DNA of 64,000 nucleotides from Denitrobaculum tricleocarpae. GTDB taxonomy: Bacteria > Pseudomonadota > Alphaproteobacteria > Kiloniellales > Kiloniellaceae. This document shows, in pieces, positions 26,301 through 32,935 of this stretch. The notes under the pieces were generated by a model that was not told the DNA's origin, did not search any database, and saw only the letters and a list, made by a program, of their open reading frames with translations. Position 1 is the first letter of the stretch, and every line of letters starts with the position of its first letter. A program made the translations under genes and the position numbers. The DNA lies in the NCBI RefSeq assembly GCF_007004665.1, contig NZ_ML660052.1, positions 682,001 through 746,000 on the forward strand, in the 5' to 3' direction.

Positions 26301-27089
26301 TTTCTCGATTAAAAATCGGCGGATTGCTGCGCTAACTGTTGCTGGATTCATCAGGTAGATAAATCCAGCGTGAGAACATACTGGAGTACGTTCCAGCTTA
26401 GAACATGATATCGATTGTCTGAGCAATTGCTCTCTATCGTCAGGATAAAATCTAAAGGGCAAAAGGTGGTCAGCGTCAATTTTTAATCTTTTTAAATCTC
26501 CTTCAGTAAATCTTATTAATCCTCTACAGCTAGATAGAACTCTCTCCACTCGTGGAGGTAGGGTGTCCTTGGGGACATCGCTTCCAATCTGATTTCTATC
26601 TAGTTTTGCTCTATTACAAACTTCGTCAGATATCGTCAGCAATGCATAAATGCTGTTTCGAATATCATCATATCCGCCTCCGCGTGGCATACTTTCGACA
26701 ACGTTCAGAACTTGTTGTAAGTAAAATCCAGCGCCTTCCCAAAGTCCTCCAAAAATTCTGAAATTTCCTTTTGGCGAAACGATGTTAGAAACAAAAACAT
26801 CCTCTGCGGGGTCTTCCTGCATTGCGCAGAAACCAGCTCCAATTTCTCTGAACCAGCGAGATACTTCCTGTTTTCTCGGCTTTCTTTTTCCGTTACATGT
26901 AGCCATGGCTACATGGGCCAACGTTTCTAATCGATACGCATTACTTTGCAGCTCTGGAAAGGTCATGAGTCCTGAGATTGTTGCGACAGTTTTTATTGGG
27001 TCAAAGTCTTTGAGCTCGTCAATCAATTCTTTCTTAGAATCAGCAATTGACTGAAGCTCTGATTTATTGGCATCCACATTATAAGCCAT
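23328..27089 (-). CDS. Very large AT-rich protein with C-terminal PD-(D/E)xK nuclease motif
   Basis: A 1253-residue protein when started at the ATG at 27089; an in-frame extension to 27287 is possible but its residues look non-coding. I do not recognise the first ~1100 residues. They lack signal peptide and membrane segments and read as a soluble multidomain protein. The last ~130 residues resemble a restriction-endonuclease-like fold: GDIDVLAW (Asp1138), then VLIMECKDV (Glu1153, Lys1155), the D...ExK catalytic triad, followed by helix TPGEIAEQLSKFRGEL. Base and codon use is much more AT-rich than flanking genes, so it is probably acquired. A role in DNA cleavage or anti-phage defence is inferred from the motif and context, not shown. 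No helicase P-loop was spotted. Confidence 0.75.
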   Translation of the reverse strand: MAYNVDANKSELQSIADSKKELIDELKDFDPIKTVATISGLMTFPELQSNAYRLETLAHVAMATCNGKRKPRKQEVSRWFREIGAGFCAMQEDPAEDVFVSNIVSPKGNFRIFGGLWEGAGFYLQQVLNVVESMPRGGGYDDIRNSIYALLTISDEVCNRAKLDRNQIGSDVPKDTLPPRVERVLSSCRGLIRFTEGDLKRLKIDADHLLPFRFYPDDREQLLRQSISCSKLERTPVCSHAGFIYLMNPATVSAAIRRFLIEKMDAANMRSSLLRGLADEFSKTFSETPMMGGRIGAPFKFHQTKNGLFAETGYEVDVGLHLHVILFLDNLKNFEESGLGGISPGSKEISKTIRQSIDQAAHNSRKAPNFKSGISIAVGCGIGRGFSLEMDDGVSDDWQFDTMSAHDFYTLGWMNKFKPLSLWRLLEAEQKVASSNVLLLNLSGMLNLIAWNENLEGHLVPHDSIPDSYDGESELMVVVDQNGLRELRHSICESHDLHCVAGVDGEFVRVWKRSDSIFEEDLKKPLYLALFNRELGFPLLYEGKITNWWSKLQSTDAYSKKENYERERLLSTWIPRIASISEKYFKNKLPKQIILELNCMGDHVSPTGNGKTITPNDIRDEINIEVVPADNRVVVTTGNVFENAFFNPDNISERALVEAFVNGLFELLEAPSRKMKSRILQEVAGDRHARQSHVFEPTKFRDFVREKLPTSPVKISLNDVATLKYGMGWQIRERKLGGSIEGVAECTLFLNSLVKHLEEDLCAFLKKIDRTALAECTIKNHEAANCDRMSWRRTSAAVLALHDDKEATLFKIVEHESRLNAVSQSNRVILEMVGSECPLTGGYVPGELDLSRLMAMVMQIFALGSWSDAMRWNAMEPRIRITPLGDVQANHHFFEQVVNPFGETASKSTIRRSVEKYESLFDEATVVESVTGKLESVFLQAWSAEFGVDFDEVRTFIDMCENHCIELKEAHISILKSDLVECLSKLDRLTAATVSAIIDKLTLTTRESWKVVPVGYRDSDRQPWRFRRRLSVLRQPIVALSDDPDPLLLVAPGLIRDAFSYTVSSYYDADFADYQIQSKEMKKWTGRSRASREIFNKEVADRLRKLGWQTEHDLQVTKLLEKGDDPKFGDVKRFGDIDVLAWSSENRRVLIMECKDVQYKKTPGEIAEQLSKFRGELNELGKPDLLRRHIDRVSICSAHLAEIAKFTNIKNPELEGHLVFRNPVPMQYANEKISAKTSLNVFSDLEIDFKLGS

Positions 27090-27345
27090 CAATCGAAATT
27101 GCCCTCTAATTTTGACAGTATGGGCTGCCTTGTTCAGTGTTCGGGGCCTGACCCCGACGAATGAATACGCAAAGTATCGGCAGTATAGTACACAAAGTGT
27201 CGGAAAAGACACGCCATGCGCGTACATCGTGAGGACCGAACTTGGGGCCGACGTCAAGGGCGTCGAAAGGCAGCGTATGCCGGACAAGGCAGCCGCCGAA
27301 CCCAGTCACAACGGCCGCAGAGGCCGCCGCAACGCCGCTGATTTC

Positions 27346-27522
27346 TCACCAGAGCGCCGCAACCTCGCCAGATAGATCGATGGCAATGTTTGCCTTCGCG
27401 GGCCGTTTGATCCGCAGGACGCCGCCGCCGACAAATGGTTCGATGTAGGTGTCATGGGGCGGCATCTGGTTGATGATGGTATGATAGACGCCGTTGCCTG
27501 CTTTGCCTCTGGGGTAGTTCAT
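27346..27522 (-). pseudogene. Truncated D12-class DNA adenine methyltransferase (first 58 codons)
   Basis: Reading from the ATG at 27522 gives MNYPRGKAGNGVYHTIINQM, then PPHDTYIEPFVGGGVLRIKR and about 18 more codons before a TGA at 27346. NYPRGK corresponds to the substrate/AdoMet motif X and EPFVGGG to motif I (FxGxG) of phage-type N6-adenine methyltransferases. Motif IV (DPPY) and the rest of the enzyme are absent, so it cannot be active. It lies between the large nuclease-like gene and a small membrane-protein gene, likely debris of a modification gene or prophage. Confidence 0.7.
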
Positions 27523-27595
27523 GCTGGGTTTCTAGTGCCCTTGGCGTCGAGTGGGTTCGATGTCATGCTGCTACCTTTGCGATAGAAGGTTGAGC

Positions 27596-28342
27596 ATGTC
27601 TGACAAGCGGGAACAGCAGACAAAGTGGGTTATTGTATTTTGGTGCGTACTCCTCGGAGGTTTGTTCGTTTGGTATCACGGTGACTGGTTCAGGTGCTTA
27701 ACGGAGCATTGGGTTTATCGGGAATTGGTCAAGTGGCAGACGGGAATCGCCGCCATTATTGGTCTCGGCGTTATTTGGCTCGGCTATCAATTCAATGCCA
27801 GTCTTAATCGGGATAACGCGTATACGATTGCGCAACTCGACCGGGAACGCGACGATCGCATTCGACTTGAAGAAGCGCGGTCTCTCGCGATCGCTCTCGC
27901 GGCGGAAGTGAAAATGAACGCTGCGGCGGTCGAGATTTTGCACAATGAAGCCAGAAAATTCGAAAAGAGAAAGGAGGTTTCTGCAGACGAATTGTTCAAA
28001 ATGCAGTACTGGATGGCACGCAAGCCAAGAACCGTGACGTATCATGACATTGGAGCAAAAATGGGCCTCTTTCCCGCTTCTTTGGTTGATCAAATTGCGG
28101 AGTTTTACACGGCGCTCGAAGAAGCGGCTGAGTTCTACACGAGTGGCAAACGGCATGAAGACCGGGCCTTGGCTACGCAGACAAGCGAGCCACACTTGGT
28201 CTCGTATTTCGTAGACAAAGAACTGCTCAAAAACATGATAGATAAAACAAGCGGTTCTGTGTCGTACGGTCTCACACTCCGCACGAAACTGCATGATTTT
28301 GCGAAGGAGCATCACTTTGATAAGAGGGAAGAATCCTCTTGA
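27596..28342 (+). CDS. Small membrane protein with cytoplasmic helical domain, function unknown
   Basis: A 248-residue protein, started at the ATG at 27596 (AAGG seven bases upstream). Two hydrophobic helices near the N-terminus (VIVFWCVLLGGLFVWYH and GIAAIIGLGVIWLGYQFNA) anchor it. The remaining ~180 residues are charged and helical, partly coiled-coil (NAYTIAQLDRERDDRIRLEE). I do not recognise a family. Similar two-helix plus helical-tail proteins are common orphans in accessory regions. A copy of the dispersed motif follows 39 bp after its stop. No functional claim is made. Confidence 0.65.
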   Translation: MSDKREQQTKWVIVFWCVLLGGLFVWYHGDWFRCLTEHWVYRELVKWQTGIAAIIGLGVIWLGYQFNASLNRDNAYTIAQLDRERDDRIRLEEARSLAIALAAEVKMNAAAVEILHNEARKFEKRKEVSADELFKMQYWMARKPRTVTYHDIGAKMGLFPASLVDQIAEFYTALEEAAEFYTSGKRHEDRALATQTSEPHLVSYFVDKELLKNMIDKTSGSVSYGLTLRTKLHDFAKEHHFDKREESS

Positions 28343-28380
28343 TGCTGACATCGCATGGGACGAACAAATCAGACTTAACC

Positions 28381-28406
28381 AGCGTCAGGTCCAAATTTGT
28401 GCGTCA
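28381..28406 (-). repeat. Dispersed motif copy 2
   Basis: On the minus strand this reads TGACGCACAAATTTGG then ACCTGACGCT, the closest match to copies 1 and 4. It also contains CTGACGC twice in direct orientation. It lies 39 bp after the preceding gene. Confidence 0.55.
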
Positions 28407-28507
28407 GTTCCAGCTAGGAACTGCAGCATTTAAAACCTGCACTGAACATCCCTGTTGCGTGAAACGTAATCAGATACAATATCTCCACTCATTCGCATTG
28501 CGGTAGG

Positions 28508-28879
28508 ATGTTTGGCATGGATGCAGCGGCAGTATCCCAGCTTGTCGAAGAAGAAATCGCTTTGATCGAGCGACCGGAGTTAGCCGAAGCAATTCGCGCA
28601 AGCCTGGTTTTGCCGAGACTGGAATCCCGCGAATGGGATTATGGCGAGGAGGGGCAGACATATCCTTGCTGGATCGTCGTGGAACATAAAGAATCCAACA
28701 CAGGGATCGCTTACTGTGAGCAGGGGTTTGGCCCATCAAGCCCCTGGGGCCTGCTCGTTCTCGAAGGACCGCACAGGAACATGGGAACGGATGCGGCCTG
28801 GTTTCGCTTTCTAGGCGATGCCGTGCAGGAAAGCGCCGTCTGGAATGGTGACAGCCCGCCAGATTTTGAAGTTCGGTAA
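28508..28879 (+). CDS. Small conserved-looking protein of unknown function
   Basis: A 123-residue soluble acidic protein that I cannot assign. It begins with a helical stretch (DAAAVSQLVEEEIALI, ERPELAEAIRASLV), followed by an apparent beta-rich part with many aromatics (CWIVVEHKESNTGIAYCEQG, WGLLVLEGPHRNMGTDAAWF). No signal peptide or membrane segment. An ATG three codons in (28517) is an alternative start. Its size, acidity and position between other orphan genes would fit an immunity or antitoxin protein, but nothing in the sequence proves that. Confidence 0.6.
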   Translation: MFGMDAAAVSQLVEEEIALIERPELAEAIRASLVLPRLESREWDYGEEGQTYPCWIVVEHKESNTGIAYCEQGFGPSSPWGLLVLEGPHRNMGTDAAWFRFLGDAVQESAVWNGDSPPDFEVR

Positions 28880-28905
28880 TGTCTTTGAGCTCATGTCTTG
28901 ATTTC

Positions 28906-28932
28906 TGCGCACCATATTGGACCCTGACGCAG
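28906..28932 (+). repeat. Dispersed motif copy 3
   Basis: TGCGCACCATATTGG then ACCCTGACGCAG. It lies 27 bp after the preceding gene and is framed by TTCTGCG and CGCAGAA (28903-28934), so it could fold into a stem with an 18-nt loop. Confidence 0.5.
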
Positions 28933-28973
28933 AAAATGAAACCTAACCCAAGCGCGTAGAGGAGGCGGCGCAA

Positions 28974-29486
28974 GTGAGGTCGAATGAAATCGTCGTTCGT
29001 CCCGCGGATCAGAGCGAATTCAGCCTTGCCGGTGATGTCGCTGTTGCCGCCTTTTCGCGCTTGCGGCCGCTTCTGCCTGAGGGCAACTGGCCGGTCATGG
29101 CAAAGGGGATCCGTTTTACCACAGCCGAAGACAGCGTCGGGTGTTTGTTCGTTGCCGTCCTGAGCGGGGAGATTCTTGGCTCTGTGCGGTATACCGGCCC
29201 GGGGCACGGCGGCCACATCATCTACCCGGACTCCTTCGCCTATATTCGCGCGGTGGCCGTGTCGCAGGCCTATGCGAGATGCGGTGTGGGACGAAAACTC
29301 ACGCAGGCCTGCATCGATGCGGCGCTGGAGGATAGGGCCGAAGCCGTAGGGCTGCATGTTGCCGTGGCGAATGAAGCCGCGAGAAATCTCTATGGGAAAA
29401 TGGGGTTTGAACCCTATCGCGATGCACCAGACTACTTTGGGATTCCCTATACAGCCTACGCTATTCGCTTTCGGGAGAGTGAGTAG
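28974..29486 (+). CDS. GNAT-family N-acetyltransferase
   Basis: A 170-residue GCN5-related acetyltransferase. The acetyl-CoA-binding loop is in AYARCGVGRKLTQACIDAAL (R/QxxGxG/A-type), preceded by the V-shaped strand region YIRAVAVS. The C-terminal motif B is AVANEAARNLYGKMGFEPY. The start is GTG at 28974 with a strong GGAGG upstream. Substrates of this family range from small amines to protein N-termini, and none can be named here. It is a free-standing accessory gene bracketed by two copies of the dispersed motif. Confidence 0.88.
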   Translation: MRSNEIVVRPADQSEFSLAGDVAVAAFSRLRPLLPEGNWPVMAKGIRFTTAEDSVGCLFVAVLSGEILGSVRYTGPGHGGHIIYPDSFAYIRAVAVSQAYARCGVGRKLTQACIDAALEDRAEAVGLHVAVANEAARNLYGKMGFEPYRDAPDYFGIPYTAYAIRFRESE

Positions 29487-29602
29487 AGGGGGAGGTCTCG
29501 TTTTCTGCGTTCGGCTCCACCATCATGCGCGCACAACAAGACATGACCCCATTGCTCCAGGCAGTGTCAAATCCGAAGTCGTGCGTCAGCCAGTGACGTA
29601 TC

Positions 29603-29626
29603 ATTTACAAATCTGGACCTGACGCC
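29603..29626 (+). repeat. Dispersed motif copy 4
   Basis: ATTTACAAATCTGG then ACCTGACGCC, 117 bp after the GNAT stop and 25 bp before the stop of the ribosome-inactivating protein gene on the other strand. GCGTCAG at 29583-29589 is inverted relative to its CTGACGC, allowing a hairpin. Confidence 0.5.
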
Positions 29627-29650
29627 GCTCAAATGCCTCGGGTTGCCTCT

Positions 29651-30205
29651 CTACACCAACTTGACCTGCACATTGGCATCGCCGTCTTTGGTGCGACGAT
29701 CCCAGTCGAGTAACGATCCGTCGAAGGCCTGTTCCGAAGCCACTGCGTGCAGCACATCCCTGAATCGCAACGCTTCTATTAACCCAACAGCACATTGCCA
29801 CATCGGCGTTTTGAGTGTGTCTTGTTCTTTGCCTTTGTCGTAGTTGTAGAGCGTATTCAACGCGTTACCGAGGTCGGTGCGTGTCAGGCGGATTTGACCG
29901 TTGCGATCAAGCCCCAAGGCTCCGTAGTCCGTTCCATAGCCGATCGTTCCGGTCGGGTTCACGATCCCTTGCGCCCCGATATCCTTAAAGATGAACCAAT
30001 CATTGGCCTTGTTCTTAAAGCCCTGCAAATACAGGTTCTTTGCGTCGATGAGCAGTTCAATACGCTCGCCCCAAAAGGCAACGGTAACGGTGCTCCAGGC
30101 TCGAATTCCATCGTGCCCGATCGGCACCCGGCCCACTCCTTCTTTAACCACCGTCATCGCTTGCCCGATACCCACCATGATCGCCCGGTATTCATGTTTG
30201 GTCAT
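29651..30205 (-). CDS. Ribosome-inactivating-protein-like rRNA N-glycosylase
   Basis: A 184-residue protein that matches the RIP catalytic fold (ricin A chain, Shiga toxin A1) from end to end. LLIDAKNLYLQGFKNKANDW corresponds to ricin's ALDVTNAYVVGY region (Asn57, Tyr59 = ricin Tyr80). IGYGTDYGALG gives Tyr94 (ricin Tyr123). GLIEALRFRDV gives Glu144 and Arg147 (ricin Glu177, Arg180), nearly identical to Shiga toxin's EALRFRQI. SLLDWDRR gives Trp168 (ricin Trp211). All five active-site residues are present. Known RIPs remove one adenine from the sarcin-ricin loop of large rRNA. There is no signal peptide, no lectin or B subunit and no translocation domain, so the protein is a minimal catalytic domain. 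The toxin role, target and any immunity gene are inferences. Confidence 0.85.
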   Translation of the reverse strand: MTKHEYRAIMVGIGQAMTVVKEGVGRVPIGHDGIRAWSTVTVAFWGERIELLIDAKNLYLQGFKNKANDWFIFKDIGAQGIVNPTGTIGYGTDYGALGLDRNGQIRLTRTDLGNALNTLYNYDKGKEQDTLKTPMWQCAVGLIEALRFRDVLHAVASEQAFDGSLLDWDRRTKDGDANVQVKLV

Positions 30206-30908
30206 GCAACTGCCTAGGTCATATTAATGCGTTATGAAACGGATCACGCCGTTTAGCTCCAGAAAAACGAATGACTGAAACTCAGGTTTCAGGCCTTGAT
30301 TTCCGTATCTTCGATTGAAACCAAGCGGCCTTCTGCCTCCCAGTCTTTCAGAATCAAGTCAGAGGGTCGGTTGTTCAAGGCCTGCAGCATAGAGCAGATC
30401 CGCTTTAGATGGAATCGCCTTCGGCGATCCGTTGTACCGGTGAATCTGCTCTTATTATATGATGTAGAGCGGGTTCATAGGTTTTAGCGAAAACACAGAG
30501 TGTTTCCGTTGAAACATCACACTAGTCCCTCCGCGGCAAAGTGTCCTACCTGGTCGCTGAAGCGATGCGGGCGCTGCTTCCGGAGATGGCCGGCTCTTGG
30601 ACCGGCGTGCTCGCGTTCGTCTCGTCACGGGTGAGGGGCGAAAACATCATGCTGCGCGCCCGCCGCAGTCACCTGCCGCCCTGATTCCCGGCCATCGGGA
30701 CCACTCTGAACCTGCGCCGCACCCGGAGAGCCGTGGCGCCGATTGGAGGCCACGCCCGGCGCCACGGACCGTTGCACAGGTGTCTGCGGGCTTGGTGCAA
30801 GCATCTGTTCGAGGTGGGGGGGGGGCGGAATCTCATCTTGACGCAAGGGAGGAACGGCGGCAGATTTTTGATAATGCGTTTCATTCTCAATCATAGAGGA
30901 CCGAAGAT
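30206..30908. other. Gene-poor region with a repeat and gene debris
   Basis: About 700 bp with no gene I can support. A RIME-like repeat fills 30391-30520. A 33-codon minus-strand frame (30289-30390) begins exactly at the edge of the repeat and may be the tail of a gene cut off by it. From about 30540 a plus-strand frame reads SYLVAEAMRALLPEMAGSW and ends near 30681. It looks coding-like but has no start or family, so it is possibly another fragment. Confidence 0.4.
30391..30520 (+). repeat. RIME-like bipartite palindromic repeat, copy 1
   Basis: Two adjacent palindromic modules. The first has ends AGAGCAGAT and ATCTGCTCT around ~45 bp with an inner ATCGCC/GGCGAT stem. The second starts TAGAGCGGGTTCA and contains GTTTTAGCGAAAACACAGAG; its closing CGCTCT arm is missing in this copy. 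Other copies are at 42415-42551 and 52591-52727. It is probably a non-autonomous repeat. Confidence 0.8.
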
Positions 30909-31316
30909 ATGATCAGTTGTATGATCAGCCGTACAGGCCGGCACTTGACGCTCGCTGCGGCTCTCGCCGTCGGACTTTGCGCGGTCACTGCCGGCAGGGG
31001 TCATGCGGAGGAGCGGGTTGACCACTATGCGGCGCGTGAGCCGGCAAACCTGCAGGAAGCCGTAATGGACTTCTCCGCGTTCAACGAAAAAGTAGCAGCG
31101 GTGCTCGCACGCTCCGAGCTTGGCTCCAACGACTTCGAGGAAATACACGAGTTGACCTACACGCTGGAGAACGCTCTCGCCAGGATTCGCGGCGACTTGA
31201 AGGATCTCGCCGATACCCTGGAGGCGTTGCATTTGGCCTCCGAGGAACATCAATCGGAGGCAACCAGGGCGCACGGTACGGCCTATCTGAAGACTGCACG
31301 CACTGTGGTTCCCTGA
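30909..31316 (+). CDS. Small periplasmic protein (DUF6746-like)
   Basis: A 135-residue exported protein with a signal peptide (LTLAAALAVGLCAVTAGRGHAEE). The mature part begins ERVDHYAAREPANLQEAVMD and continues with helical segments (FEEIHELTYTLENALARI, LKDLADTLEALHLASEEH). It resembles a small periplasmic family I know as DUF6746, recalled from memory and not checked. No function is known for it. An in-frame ATG at 30921 is an alternative start. A strong hairpin follows the stop. Confidence 0.65.
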   Translation: MISCMISRTGRHLTLAAALAVGLCAVTAGRGHAEERVDHYAAREPANLQEAVMDFSAFNEKVAAVLARSELGSNDFEEIHELTYTLENALARIRGDLKDLADTLEALHLASEEHQSEATRAHGTAYLKTARTVVP

Positions 31317-31330
31317 ACCGGCTGTTCCCT

Positions 31331-31363
31331 CCATGTCAAGCCCTCGCCGAGGGCTTGACATGG
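31331..31363 (+). terminator. Strong hairpin terminator
   Basis: CCATGTCAAGCCCTC pairs with GAGGGCTTGACATGG over 15 bp with a 3-nt loop, 15 bp after the stop of the gene at 30909-31316. There is no T-run, so termination may be Rho-assisted. Confidence 0.65.
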
Positions 31364-31535
31364 AACGCCCGCGAAAGCCCCGTAAACATGAGCAATCCTG
31401 CCCGATTAAACTGTCCGAAAAATGTGGGCTAGCTCAACCCGATCCCGTCTAACAGATCCGGGTTCGTCCACCCCGCCCCCGGCCTTACCCGCGTTCGAAT
31501 CGACTGCTGTTTGATCTCAGTTCACCGTTTAAAAT

Positions 31536-31564
31536 TTATTGCGGATAAAAAATATCCATGATAA
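31536..31564. promoter_or_regulatory. Rrf2-type operator candidate, box A
   Basis: TTATTGCGGATA-AAAAA-TATCCATGATAA is an inverted repeat about 90 bp upstream of the flavodoxin-like gene. Boxes of the same design (GGATA-AAAAA-TATCC core) lie at 32354-32378 and 33460-33498, around the Rrf2 gene. Confidence 0.6.
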
Positions 31565-31652
31565 AGCTCATGAAGCTCGCAGAGTGCGAAGCGTGTTTTT
31601 CCACCCTTGCCGCAGAGGGTTTGCAGGATCTTTCACAGAGAGGAGTCGACAG

Positions 31653-32234
31653 ATGGTGAAGGTCGCGATCGTTTATCATTCCGGGTTCGGACATACGGAA
31701 CGCCTGGCGCAGTTTGTCGCCAAGGGGGTGAGCGACGCGGGCGCGGTCTCGTCTCTGCACAATACCGATGATCTGCAGCGGCCGGACGCCGGGCCCTGGG
31801 AAATTCTCGCGTCCGCCGATGCCATCGTGTTCGGTTCGGCAACCTATATGGGAGCGGCCTCGGCCAGCTTTAAAGGCTTCGCCGATGCTTCCTCCAAGGT
31901 CTACAAGGAGCACGGCTGGAAAGATAAGCTGGCGGCGGGCTTTACCAATTCGGGGACACCTTCGGGGGATAAGGCCGCGACGCTCAATCAGTTTATCGTC
32001 CTGGCCTGCCAGCATGGCATGAACTGGGTTTCTCCCGCCTTCAAGCCCGGTTACAGCCTGACGTCCCACGATTATGATACGGCGATCAATCGTACCGGGC
32101 ACTACACGGGTGTCGGAACGCAATCCTTCACGGATCACGGCCCGGAGGACTCCCCCAACAGTGCCGAGCTGGAAACCGGCCGCCTGCTGGGGGTGCGCGT
32201 GGCCGAAGCGACGCAGCGCTGGAACGGCGCGTGA
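31653..32234 (+). CDS. Flavodoxin-fold NAD(P)H oxidoreductase (WrbA-like)
   Basis: A 193-residue flavodoxin-like protein. The start at 31653 (MVKVAIVYHSGFGHTERLAQ) follows GAGAGGAG, and the first strand and phosphate-binding loop (YHSGFGHTE) are at the expected place for FMN binding. Other family segments are ADAIVFGSATYMG and AAGFTNSGTPSGDK. WrbA/NQO-type enzymes reduce quinones by two electrons and avoid radical formation. It lies just upstream of an Rrf2 regulator and has an Rrf2-type palindrome before it, so it is probably part of an oxidant- or electrophile-inducible set with the AhpD-like gene at 32936. Confidence 0.88.
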   Translation: MVKVAIVYHSGFGHTERLAQFVAKGVSDAGAVSSLHNTDDLQRPDAGPWEILASADAIVFGSATYMGAASASFKGFADASSKVYKEHGWKDKLAAGFTNSGTPSGDKAATLNQFIVLACQHGMNWVSPAFKPGYSLTSHDYDTAINRTGHYTGVGTQSFTDHGPEDSPNSAELETGRLLGVRVAEATQRWNGA

Positions 32235-32353
32235 CGCCGTGGCCCGGCGAGCCGGCGGCAACGTCAGTCCGGGGCAGTCCGGGGCAGTCAGGGGCAGTCC
32301 GGCGCGGTGGTGCCGGGAGTCCGGGCGCAGCTATTCGATTTTTCTTTGCTCTG

Positions 32354-32378
32354 ATTATGGATAAAAAACATCTATTAT
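32354..32378. promoter_or_regulatory. Rrf2-type operator candidate, box B
   Basis: ATTATGGATA-AAAAA-CATCTATTAT, an imperfect inverted repeat 32 bp upstream of the Rrf2 gene start. It is the expected place for autoregulation and has the same core as boxes A and C. Confidence 0.6.
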
Positions 32379-32410
32379 AGCGGCATCCATAGTGAGCGGG
32401 AGCAAGAGAG

Positions 32411-32917
32411 ATGAAACTGGGCGACGGCGTGGAGCAGGCAATACACAGTGTCACCCTATTGGCCGCGCTGCCAGCGGAGGGCGTGCTGTCGGCGGCGGCC
32501 CTGGCCGAGTTCTACGGTGTTTCGACAAGCTATCTCCTGAAGCATCTGCAGGCGCTGTCCGGTGCCGGGATCGTCCATGCGGTCTCCGGCCCGAGCGGCG
32601 GTTACCGGCTGGCAAAGACGCCCGAGAAGATAACGCTCCTGGACATCGTGCTCGCCGTCGAGGGACCGGAACCCGCCTTCAGGTGCAAGGAAATCCGCCG
32701 GAACGGACCGAAGCCTCTGGCCAAGCGCTATTTCAAAGCGCCCTGCCAGGTCAATGCCGCCATGCTGCGCGCCGAGCAGGCTTACCGCCAGGCTTTGCGT
32801 GCCGTGACGGTCGCTCAGCTCATCGCCGAAGTGAAAAGCGACGATGATGGCTCCATCGCAAGACGAAGCTGCGCATTCTTCGATCAAAATATGCGCCAAC
32901 CCGGCAGTAAGCCGTAA
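32411..32917 (+). CDS. Rrf2-family transcriptional regulator
   Basis: A 168-residue Rrf2 protein: winged helix at residues 10-70 (YGVSTSYLLKHLQALSGAGI, then SGPSGGYRLAK) and a dimerisation helix after it. Three cysteines (Cys92, Cys112, Cys154) exist, but spacing does not match the CX5CX5-7C cluster of IscR/NsrR. It may sense redox by thiols (like HypR/YwnA types) rather than by Fe-S; this is inference. AAGAG precedes the ATG. Three copies of a GGATA-A5-TATCC palindrome surround the gene and its neighbours, so it likely controls the flavodoxin and AhpD-like genes. The AhpD-like gene follows 18 bp after its stop. Confidence 0.9.
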   Translation: MKLGDGVEQAIHSVTLLAALPAEGVLSAAALAEFYGVSTSYLLKHLQALSGAGIVHAVSGPSGGYRLAKTPEKITLLDIVLAVEGPEPAFRCKEIRRNGPKPLAKRYFKAPCQVNAAMLRAEQAYRQALRAVTVAQLIAEVKSDDDGSIARRSCAFFDQNMRQPGSKP

Positions 32918-32935
32918 ACCGAAAAGGAAAACGCG

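Larger units (their letters stand above)
31317..31652. other. Intergenic region with terminator and Rrf2-type box
   Basis: 336 bp with a strong hairpin at 31331-31363 after the small periplasmic protein gene and an Rrf2-type palindrome at 31536-31564 before the flavodoxin-like gene. No gene is supported between them. Confidence 0.5.

Noticed and set aside
27090..27287. N-terminal extension of the large nuclease-like protein
   Set aside because: The frame is open, but the extra 66 residues are unlike the rest in composition and lie over what looks like debris DNA; the ATG at 27089 is preferred, though its ribosome-binding site is weak.
28343..29630. Integron attC sites between the small genes
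   Set aside because: No paired RYYYAAC/GTTRRRY core sites in the right arrangement and no integrase in the window, so the repeated motif is reported only as cassette-like.
31430..31510. tRNA-like GGTTCG and CGTTCGAATC segments
   Set aside because: No acceptor stem or anticodon arm could be paired around them; they are short chance matches.
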